DNA of 21,034 bases from an uncultured Bacilli bacterium (GTDB taxonomy: Bacteria > Bacillota_I > Bacilli_A > RF39 > UBA660), in assembly GCA_934096785.1 (NCBI GenBank), contig CAKONA010000002.1, forward strand, positions 1-21,034, in the 5' to 3' direction. Position 1 is the stretch's first letter. Each line of letters opens with the position of its first letter. The notes beneath the pieces are model-generated. The model was not told the origin of the DNA, made no database searches, and saw only the letters and a program-made list of their open reading frames with translations. Of the stretch, positions 16,195 to 21,034 are shown one piece after another. The translations under genes were made by a program, and so were the position numbers.

Positions 16195-16452
16195 ATGTCT
16201 TTTGAAAAAAAAGCAAAAATACAGTGAGTTTATGCGTGTAATAATACGACAATTGTACGGTGTCGCCCACCGGAGTTTATGTTTACGAAAGATATTCTTG
16301 ATGAATATTCAAGTACTAGAAAATATGAAATCAAATGTTTTAAAAAAATCATCGAACAAATTTTAAATTAGTTAAGAAATATGCTTTGTTCCGTTGAAAA
16401 ATGACGCGTTTGGTGGTAATATAGATGTAGTTGTAATAGAAGGAGCTACAAG
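16195..16452 (+). other. Long leader of the agrA/agrC-like operon: no convincing gene, structured GC-rich patch
   Basis: About 258 nt between the promoter and the regulator. The patch at about 16230-16275 is visibly richer in G+C than all flanking DNA. It can form hairpin CGGTG/CACCG (16258-16262 with 16268-16272) or, exclusively, CGTGTAAT/ATTGTACG (16235-16242 with 16252-16259). One frame from ATG 16195 reads MSFEKKAKIQ, then TGA at 16225, then stays open to TAG at 16369 with protein-like text (EFMFTKDILDEYSSTRKYEI). Another frame is open from 16376 to the regulator start (FGGNIDVVVIEGATR). This could be a decayed gene, a regulatory RNA or a long untranslated leader. AGAAGGAGC at 16439 serves the regulator. 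Confidence 0.4.
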
Positions 16453-17169
16453 ATGATAAATTTTGTCGTAGTAGATGATAACACTGTACATAGAAAAAGG
16501 GTTGTTGATTCCATAGTTAAAAAGATGATGAATAACTTAGTTGAATTCAATATAGTTGAGTTTCAAGATTATTCTTCTAAACTGTTGAGTTATATTGATT
16601 CTGAAAAACGTAACTGCGTATATTTTTTGGACTTAGAATTACCGAATGGTGACGGGGTAGATGTTGCAAGACACATAAGATATTCACGCAATAATTGGAC
16701 AAGTCCAATAATAGTTGTTACTACACATACCTCAATGTATTATGATATTTATAGACAAAGACTTCAACTCTTAGATTTTATTGGTAAAGATTCCGATGTT
16801 GAAGCCCTTGTTTCCATAAACGTTGATGTTTGTCTTAAAATGTTTAATGTGGAGAGTTCATATAGATATGTGTATAAAGGAGTTGATAGAACAATTCCTA
16901 TTGACTCAATTGATTATATAATTAGAGATGGTAGAAGAGCAAAAATAGTTGCTTCTAATGATGTATATTTCCAAAATGTTTCCATAAAAGAACTAAAAAG
17001 TAATTTCCCTGACTATTTTGTAACTTCCAGTAAGGGAGTAGTTATAAACTTGAAGAATGTTTCAAAGATAGACTGGAATGACTTTAAAGTTTATTTTAAA
17101 GATGGAAAGAGTGACTACTTAGTATCTTATAGTCACAAGAAGGAGATAATGCAATATGAATTGGCATAA
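16453..17169 (+). CDS. LytTR-family response regulator (AgrA-like)
   Basis: 238 aa. The receiver domain (about 1-125) has acidic residues D8 and D9, phospho-acceptor D60 in VYFLDLELPNGDG, the T90 position in IIVVTTH and K112. The DNA-binding LytTR domain (about 140-235) shows VYKGVDRTIPIDSIDYII, a central basic segment, FVTSSKGVVINLKNVSKIDW and a C-terminal SHKKEI. Such regulators bind two direct repeats about 21-22 bp apart. It overlaps the downstream kinase gene by 14 bp, so the two are coupled. With agrB and agrD nearby it is the cognate AgrA-type regulator; its targets probably include the agrBD promoter by inference. Ribosome binding site: AGAAGGAGC. Confidence 0.92.
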   Translation: MINFVVVDDNTVHRKRVVDSIVKKMMNNLVEFNIVEFQDYSSKLLSYIDSEKRNCVYFLDLELPNGDGVDVARHIRYSRNNWTSPIIVVTTHTSMYYDIYRQRLQLLDFIGKDSDVEALVSINVDVCLKMFNVESSYRYVYKGVDRTIPIDSIDYIIRDGRRAKIVASNDVYFQNVSIKELKSNFPDYFVTSSKGVVINLKNVSKIDWNDFKVYFKDGKSDYLVSYSHKKEIMQYELA

Positions 17170-18454
17170 TCATGCTATATTATTTATATTTTCTATTTTA
17201 ACGATTTTATTTTCTTGTCTTTGTTATGGAAAAATAAGCAATGATACAAGAAAAATATTTAAATTAAAAAATGTTGCTGTTTTATTAATAACATCGTTAA
17301 TAATTAATGTTAATGTTAATCATAATGATGGTTATTCACGAGCTATTATAAGTTACTTGTTAATTATGTTAGATTATCATATTATTTATAATGAAAATTT
17401 TAACTTAACATTTGTTAAAGGTACTTTTTGCTATTTTATGACATTGTTATCTGAGATTGTGTTATCTGTTATATTAATACCTGCAAATATAATAAGTTTA
17501 AATGCAGTTGATAATAGTTTAGTTTTGAAAGGCATTTTTTCATTAAGTACTGTTATTCTACCTTATTTAATTTTATGTGTAGAAAATGTTAGAAAATTTG
17601 TTAATAAGGTTATTGCTGCTTTAGATAGACCCATAATTACTGGAATTGTTATGATTTCTAGTTTAATGGTTGTAGCAACGTTAGCATATAAATTTGTATC
17701 TGGTTTTTCTACGAAAGTTTATATTGATAATATTATCTTAATTATATTTTTTATATGTTTGATATCTCTTATTATATATAATAGATTTGTTATTAATAAA
17801 GAAATAAAAAAGACAGAAGATTTATTAGATTTAATAACTAAATATGAAAAGAAAAATGATGAGTATAGAGAATATAAACATGAATTATTGAATAATTTAC
17901 TTGCTCTTAAAAGTATTGAAGATAAAAATTCTAAGAAATTTAATGATTCTCTTGATGAATTAATTGAACTATATAATAAGAAATCTTCAGGTGTTAAGAA
18001 TATTCATAAATTGCCATCTGGTTTAAAAGGTATTGTTTATTATAAACTAAGTGATATAGACAATGATAAATATAATGTAAATGTTAGAATATCAAAACAA
18101 TTGAAAATTAATTTAAATAAATTTAGTCATAAAGAATACATGTCATTATGTAAGATTATGGGTATCGTTTTAGATAATGCAATTGAGGCAATGAAAACAA
18201 GTAAAGAAAAGATATTAATGATTGATGCTTATAAAGAAAAAGACAAAGCAGTTATTGAAATAAATAATACGTTTGATAAAAGTAAAACTGATATAAACAA
18301 AATTTATAACAAAAATTATTCAACTAAGGGTAAGAATAGAGGACTAGGATTATATTTGGCTAAAATGTTATTAAAAAACTGTAAGAACTTGTCTATGGAA
18401 CAAGAGATATTTGATAATGTGTTTAGTACTAGAATATATATAAATAATAAATAG
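17156..18454 (+). CDS. AgrC-like sensor histidine kinase
   Basis: 432 aa. Residues 1-212 contain six or seven membrane segments, as in AgrC-type peptide sensors. A coiled linker (about 213-240) leads to the H-box YKHELLNNLLAL with the predicted phospho-histidine H242, then a GHKL ATPase with N-box MGIVLDNAIEA (N341) and G-box KGKNRGLGLYLA (G396, G398). This is the HPK10 class that senses cyclic peptides outside the cell. It starts within the end of the regulator gene with AAGGAGATAA as ribosome binding site and ends before a bidirectional terminator. The order regulator then kinase is the reverse of the usual agrCA order. Confidence 0.92.
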   Translation: MNWHNHAILFIFSILTILFSCLCYGKISNDTRKIFKLKNVAVLLITSLIINVNVNHNDGYSRAIISYLLIMLDYHIIYNENFNLTFVKGTFCYFMTLLSEIVLSVILIPANIISLNAVDNSLVLKGIFSLSTVILPYLILCVENVRKFVNKVIAALDRPIITGIVMISSLMVVATLAYKFVSGFSTKVYIDNIILIIFFICLISLIIYNRFVINKEIKKTEDLLDLITKYEKKNDEYREYKHELLNNLLALKSIEDKNSKKFNDSLDELIELYNKKSSGVKNIHKLPSGLKGIVYYKLSDIDNDKYNVNVRISKQLKINLNKFSHKEYMSLCKIMGIVLDNAIEAMKTSKEKILMIDAYKEKDKAVIEINNTFDKSKTDINKIYNKNYSTKGKNRGLGLYLAKMLLKNCKNLSMEQEIFDNVFSTRIYINNK

Positions 18455-18464
18455 GAAAGTAAAT

Positions 18465-18498
18465 AAAAAAGTCAGGATTTGAGGAGTCCTGACTTTTT
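18465..18498. terminator. Bidirectional terminator between the agrAC-like and agrBD arms
   Basis: Perfect 12-bp stem AAAAAGTCAGGA / TCCTGACTTTTT with a 9-nt loop; T runs lie on both strands. It stops the rightward kinase transcript and the leftward agrB-agrD transcript. Confidence 0.92.
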
Positions 18499-18555
18499 AA
18501 AAGTATTATTTGATTTGGTATTTTATTAATTGTATTAAAAGAGTTTTGAAGTTTA

Positions 18556-18672
18556 TTATAATAAAGATTCTGGCATTTCTGGTTCATCTATATAAACGAT
18601 TATACAACCAGCAGTTGCTATAGTAGCTAAGAATGCTCCAATTGCAGCTGTAACAGTAGCAAATAATTTCAT
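18556..18672 (-). CDS. agrD: AgrD-like cyclic lactone autoinducer peptide precursor
   Basis: 38 aa, easily missed because of its size. Residues 1-22 are hydrophobic and Ala/Thr-rich (leader that holds the precursor at the membrane). C23 is followed by IIVYI and then the acidic tail DEPEMPESLL. That tail matches the AgrD recognition segment (S. aureus DEVEVPKEL, clostridial QPEEPKSL), which AgrB cuts while forming a thiolactone. The expected product is a ring from C23 with a short N-terminal tail (such as ATAG). The strong ribosome binding site AAAGGAGG lies inside the end of agrB, and the ATG overlaps the agrB TGA (ATGA), so the two are translationally coupled. A terminator follows about 60 bp downstream. 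Identification is firm by motif plus context; the ring ends are inferred. Confidence 0.92.
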   Translation of the reverse strand: MKLFATVTAAIGAFLATIATAGCIIVYIDEPEMPESLL

Positions 18673-19280
18673 ATTTGGCCTCCTTTCTTCTTATAATTCT
18701 TGTAGTTGTTATATTTAACTCCAAAGAGTTTATAAGTACATGGTAGGATTAGTAATGTTTCTAGTAGTACTGATAAGAATAATGTGTTTATAATCATAGT
18801 GTTACTTTGTACTAATGAATAAATTAGATAGGAAATTGCTATAATAGTTGTAATGGTTTTGTAAACAATTCTTTTCTTTTTATTAATTAGTGGTCTTTTC
18901 TCTGTGTCTGATGGAGCATATATCATTAATAATGGTATACATATGCTATAACCAATAATTATAGCCACTTTACTTAAAGTTATATACTTTATAAGTAAAG
19001 GAATAAGTACAAATGTTGTTAATGATGTTACCCAACAATGCCATGATTTCTTCGCATGGACACCGAAACCTGTAAGTCTTATTAAACTATAGAATACAAA
19101 TAATAACATTAACTCTTTAGTTATATTAAGTAAGAATGAAATGATAAATATTATTATTGTTTTAGTAATAGTTAAATATAATGACTCGATTCCGTATCTT
19201 ATTTCATTAATTTTAGTATCATCATAATCATAAAATCTATTTATATTATTGATAATACCTGTTACTACTAAATTCTTCAT
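18669..19280 (-). CDS. agrB: AgrB-like autoinducer peptide processing membrane endopeptidase
   Basis: 203 aa, normal for AgrB. It cleaves the AgrD C-terminal tail through a cysteine thioester and cyclises the peptide. The conserved GFGVHAKKSWHCWVTSL carries catalytic H75 and C82, spaced exactly as in S. aureus AgrB (H77/C84), and YAPSDTEKRPL is another family block. Four to six membrane helices are expected and the tail is basic. I place the start at 19280 because AAAGGAGAGAA directly precedes that ATG; the in-frame ATG at 19301 lies upstream of this ribosome binding site. The end overlaps agrD. It is divergent from the cold-shock gene, with a 240-bp region containing repeats between them. 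Confidence 0.95.
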   Translation of the reverse strand: MKNLVVTGIINNINRFYDYDDTKINEIRYGIESLYLTITKTIIIFIISFLLNITKELMLLFVFYSLIRLTGFGVHAKKSWHCWVTSLTTFVLIPLLIKYITLSKVAIIIGYSICIPLLMIYAPSDTEKRPLINKKKRIVYKTITTIIAISYLIYSLVQSNTMIINTLFLSVLLETLLILPCTYKLFGVKYNNYKNYKKKGGQI

Positions 19281-19307
19281 TTCTCTCCTTTGTGTCTTCA
19301 TTATAAC

Positions 19308-19344
19308 TTTTATGACATTTTTAATGCTTATTTTGTCATTAAAA
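19308..19344 (-). repeat. Inverted repeat in the agrB leader
   Basis: TTTTATGACA pairs with TGTCATTAAAA (10 pairs, one bulged base, 16-nt loop). It lies between the proposed agrBD promoter and agrB, so it could fold in the mRNA. Its TGACA/TGTCA core repeats the core of the candidate regulator sites 90 bp away. Confidence 0.5.
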
Positions 19345-19370
19345 TATAGATTTTTTGCATTAACTAAAAA

Positions 19371-19399
19371 AATATTGTTTTTTCTTTGGAAAAATGAAA
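19371..19399 (-). promoter_or_regulatory. Candidate agrBD promoter
   Basis: Minus-strand TTTCAT, 17 bp, AATATT. Both boxes are poor, as expected for an activator-dependent promoter, and the 21-bp-spaced repeats end 5 bp upstream of the -35. This was chosen mainly by geometry. Confidence 0.35.
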
Positions 19400-19404
19400 G
19401 TTAG

Positions 19405-19431
19405 TGACAATAAAAATGTCTTTGATGACAA
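19405..19431. promoter_or_regulatory. Candidate LytTR operator: direct repeat with 21-bp spacing
   Basis: TGACAA at 19405 and again at 19426, exactly 21 bp apart, within longer similar units (8 of 12 positions equal). LytTR regulators bind pairs of short direct repeats about two helical turns apart. The site lies between the candidate agrBD promoter and the cold-shock gene promoter, and near both -35 boxes. The sequence is not the staphylococcal ACAGTTAAG, so assignment rests on spacing and position. Confidence 0.4.
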
Positions 19432-19433
19432 AA

Positions 19434-19463
19434 GTGATAAAAAACTTATATACATGGTAATAT
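19434..19463 (+). promoter_or_regulatory. Promoter of the cold-shock gene
   Basis: GTGATA, 18 bp, TAATAT with a TGn extension (TGGTAATAT). It lies immediately next to the TGACAA repeats. The leader would be about 50 nt. Confidence 0.5.
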
Positions 19464-19520
19464 TGTAAGCGTGAATACAAACTTAGGTTAAAAAAGTATC
19501 ATAGAAGGAGGAAAGAGTTA

Positions 19521-19745
19521 ATGAGTAGAGGTCGTGTTAAATGGTTCAACAATGATAAGGGTTATGGCTTCATAGAATACGAAGGACTTGTAAATGAAGA
19601 TATCTTTGTTCATTATTCAGCTATTGATCAAGAAGGTTATAAAACACTTAGAGAAGGTGAAATAGTTGAATTTACATTAATTGAGACAGCAAAAGGTTGT
19701 CAAGCAGTTAATGTAAGAGAAGTTAAACTTACACCAATATTATAA
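19521..19745 (+). CDS. Cold-shock domain protein (CspA family)
   Basis: 74 aa, a single cold-shock domain that binds single-stranded nucleic acid and acts as an RNA chaperone. It shows [19 protein letters not shown] with RNP1 KGYGFI (13-18) and RNP2 DIFVHYSAI (27-35), then [22 protein letters not shown]. Length is slightly above the usual 65-70. Ribosome binding site AGAAGGAGGAAAG is strong. It is monocistronic, between the divergent agrBD arm and hpf, and shares its upstream region with the candidate LytTR site. Confidence 0.96.
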   Translation: MSRGRVKWFNNDKGYGFIEYEGLVNEDIFVHYSAIDQEGYKTLREGEIVEFTLIETAKGCQAVNVREVKLTPIL

Positions 19746-19773
19746 TATCACTTTTAACGAAGTGATATTTTTT
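19744..19773 (+). terminator. Intrinsic terminator of the cold-shock gene
   Basis: Stem AATATCACTT / AAGTGATATT (10 bp) with a 6-nt loop, then a T run. It overlaps the stop codon. Confidence 0.9.
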
Positions 19774-19801
19774 GTAAAAAATATGTGAATTTTTGAAGGA
19801 C

Positions 19802-19830
19802 TTGTAGATAAAATATTGTATTTGTGTTAT
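19802..19830 (+). promoter_or_regulatory. Candidate promoter of hpf
   Basis: TTGTAG, 17 bp, TGTTAT, about 20 bp before the hpf ATG. Boxes are moderate. Confidence 0.45.
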
Positions 19831-19851
19831 CCTTTAAGTAGGAGGAATAAT

Positions 19852-20376
19852 ATGAAATATAATATCCGTGGTAATAAAATTGATGTTACCGAAGCAATTA
19901 ATAATTACATTGAGGAAAAGTTATCTAGACTTGAAAAATACTTAGATGACAATGATGAGGTTGAAGCAAAAGCAGTTATATCTGCAAGAGGTAAAGACCA
20001 AAAAGTTGAAGTTACAATATGGAGTGGAAAATATAATATAAGAGCAGAAGAAGTAAATAATGATTTATATTCTGCGATAGATTTAGTAATAGATAAATTA
20101 GAAAGACAATTCAAAAAATATAAAGGTAAAATAGCTAGTAAAAAAGCTAGAGTAGAAATTATGCCTAAAGAAATAGAAGATTACTTCGAAGAAGATGAAC
20201 AAAGGATTGTTAGAAGAAAAGAAGTATTCTTAAAACCAATAGATGAAGAAGAAGCAATAACACAAATGGAATTATTAGGACATACATTCTTTGTATTTAA
20301 AAATGTAGATACTGATAAGATAAATGTTGTTTATAAAAGAAATGATGGAGATTATGGCATAATTGTGGCTAATTAA
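19852..20376 (+). CDS. hpf: Ribosome hibernation-promoting factor, long form
   Basis: 174 aa, the long HPF type of Firmicutes that joins two 70S ribosomes into inactive 100S dimers. The N-terminal S30AE domain (about 1-100) starts MKYNIRGNKIDVTEAINNY and includes VEVTIWSGKYNIRAEE and DKLERQFKKYK. The C-terminal dimerisation domain (about 115-174) has RRKEVFLKPIDEEEAITQM, ELLGHTFFVFKN and the end YKRNDGDYGII. The ATG at 19852 is chosen because TAGGAGGAATAAT precedes it; an in-frame TTG at 19816 lies inside the promoter. It is followed by secA, an order seen in other Firmicutes such as B. subtilis yvyD-secA. Confidence 0.96.
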   Translation: MKYNIRGNKIDVTEAINNYIEEKLSRLEKYLDDNDEVEAKAVISARGKDQKVEVTIWSGKYNIRAEEVNNDLYSAIDLVIDKLERQFKKYKGKIASKKARVEIMPKEIEDYFEEDEQRIVRRKEVFLKPIDEEEAITQMELLGHTFFVFKNVDTDKINVVYKRNDGDYGIIVAN

Positions 20377-20386
20377 TCATTGAATT

Positions 20387-20415
20387 GGAAAAGTAATATT
20401 CACTTTTCTTTTTTT
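20387..20415 (+). terminator. Intrinsic terminator of hpf
   Basis: Stem GGAAAAGT / ACTTTTCT (8 bp, one G-U) with a 7-nt loop, then a run of T. Confidence 0.75.
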
Positions 20416-20427
20416 CTTTGCTATAAT
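20399..20427 (+). promoter_or_regulatory. Promoter of secA
   Basis: TTCACT, 17 bp, TATAAT. The -35 overlaps the hpf terminator. GGAGATGATATAG follows before the ATG. Confidence 0.6.
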
Positions 20428-20450
20428 AATTTTTAATGGAGATGATATAG

Positions 20451-21034
20451 ATGAGTTTATTCAAAAATTTATTTGATTATGAAACTAAAGAGCTTAAAAA
20501 AATAAATAAATTAGAACTTCAAGTAGAAGCTTTAGATGAAGAAATGCAAAAGTTAAAAGATGTTGAGTTTAAGGCTAAAACAGAAGAATTTAAAAAGAGA
20601 ATTCAAAATGGTGAAACATTAGATGATATTTTGGTTGAAGCCATTGCATTAGCACGTGAGGCTTGTTTTAGAGCAATAGGAGAGAAACCATTTCCTGTAC
20701 AAATAATAGGTGGAATTGCTATTCATAGAGGTAATATTGCTGAGATGAAGACTGGTGAAGGTAAAACTTTAACAACAGTTCTTCCTGCATATTTAAATGC
20801 ATTAGAAGGAAAAGGTGTACATGTAATTACAACTAATGAATATCTATCAACTCGTAATGCTGAGTGGATGAGGCCAATTTATGATTTATTAGGAGTAACA
20901 GTTGGAATCAATACAAGAGATAAGAGTCCTAAAGAGAAAAGAGAAGCATATGATGCTGATATAACTTATACAACTAATAATGAACTTGGATTTGATTATT
21001 TAAGAGATAATATGGTTGTTCATAAAGAAAATAG
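20451..21034 (+). CDS. secA: Preprotein translocase ATPase SecA (5' part, cut by window end)
   Basis: 194 codons are visible of a protein normally about 780-840 aa; the frame is open at the window edge. SecA drives secretory proteins through SecYEG by ATP hydrolysis. The start [18 protein letters not shown] and the region [20 protein letters not shown] match the family. Walker A is MKTGEGKT (99-106), followed by [18 protein letters not shown] and [19 protein letters not shown], all highly conserved in nucleotide-binding domain 1. The ribosome binding site is GGAG 9 bp before the ATG. Gene order after hpf fits Firmicutes. I see nothing unusual in the visible part. Confidence 0.97.
   Translation, partial: MSLFKNLFDYETKELKKINKLELQVEALDEEMQKLKDVEFKAKTEEFKKRIQNGETLDDILVEAIALAREACFRAIGEKPFPVQIIGGIAIHRGNIAEMKTGEGKTLTTVLPAYLNALEGKGVHVITTNEYLSTRNAEWMRPIYDLLGVTVGINTRDKSPKEKREAYDADITYTTNNELGFDYLRDNMVVHKEN

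Noticed and set aside
16225..16227. TGA read as Trp to extend the leader frame
   Set aside because: No other gene in the window needs this reading, and TGA works as a stop at two gene ends.
16184..16366. 60-codon open frame in the agr leader
   Set aside because: Its ATG lies in the -10 box of the promoter, it has no ribosome binding site and its Lys/Arg-rich text looks less protein-like than the neighbouring frame.
19281..19301. Seven-codon N-terminal extension of agrB
   Set aside because: It contains the AAAGGAGAG ribosome binding site of the ATG at 19280.
1..21034. CRISPR array, tRNA, rRNA, insertion sequence or prophage
   Set aside because: Looked for regular repeats, cloverleaf-like segments, transposase motifs and terminal inverted repeats by eye; none found.

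Overview
This is a very AT-rich bacterial chromosomal segment with short intergenic gaps, strong AAGGAGG-type ribosome binding sites, sigma-A-like promoters (TTGACA/TATAAT) and many hairpin-plus-T terminators. The conserved neighbourhoods ssb-rpsR, rplM-rpsI and hpf-secA are typical of Firmicutes. The composition and protein style (a short Clp ATPase, Agr genes, small hypothetical membrane proteins) suggest a reduced-genome gut Bacillota lineage near the Mollicutes/Erysipelotrichia/RF39 group. That placement is inferred and not proven here. No gene contains an internal TGA that would need to be read as Trp, and TGA occurs as a stop in two ATGA gene overlaps, so the standard bacterial code fits.

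Layout. 1-734: tail of the rpsF-ssb-rpsR operon (ssb, rpsR, terminator). 743-6495, minus strand: a lipoprotein-like repeat protein, a DusB-type tRNA-dihydrouridine synthase, a YfcC/DcuC-type transporter, a shortened ClpC-like AAA+ protein and a YugP-type membrane zinc peptidase. The first three each have their own promoter and terminator, and the last two look like one operon. 6547-7539: rplM-rpsI with a perfect promoter, a structured leader (candidate L13 autoregulatory leader) and a terminator. 7573-9650: an Abi_2/HEPN protein joined to an HtrA-type protease. 9652-12352: a calcium-type P-ATPase. 12359-15363: an operon of a catalytically degenerate phosphoglycerate-mutase-like protein, an RDD membrane protein, an RpiB-like isomerase and a SHOCT membrane protein. 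15417-16075: a SpoIIQ-like LytM protein with a damaged metal site.

16160-19500 is the most interesting part: a complete Agr-type peptide quorum-sensing locus in an unusual split, convergent arrangement. A LytTR response regulator and an AgrC-like kinase run rightward from a strong promoter with a ~260-nt leader. AgrB and a 38-codon AgrD-like peptide gene run leftward. The two arms meet at a perfect 12-bp bidirectional terminator. A 21-bp-spaced direct repeat in the divergent region between agrB and a cold-shock gene has the geometry expected for a LytTR binding site, which would close the loop. The expected circuit is: AgrD precursor processed and exported by AgrB, thiolactone peptide sensed by the kinase, and the regulator phosphorylated and acting at the agrBD and possibly the cold-shock promoter.

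19521-21034: cold-shock protein, long-form hibernation-promoting factor, and the start of secA, which runs off the window. I saw no rRNA, tRNA, CRISPR array or insertion sequence.
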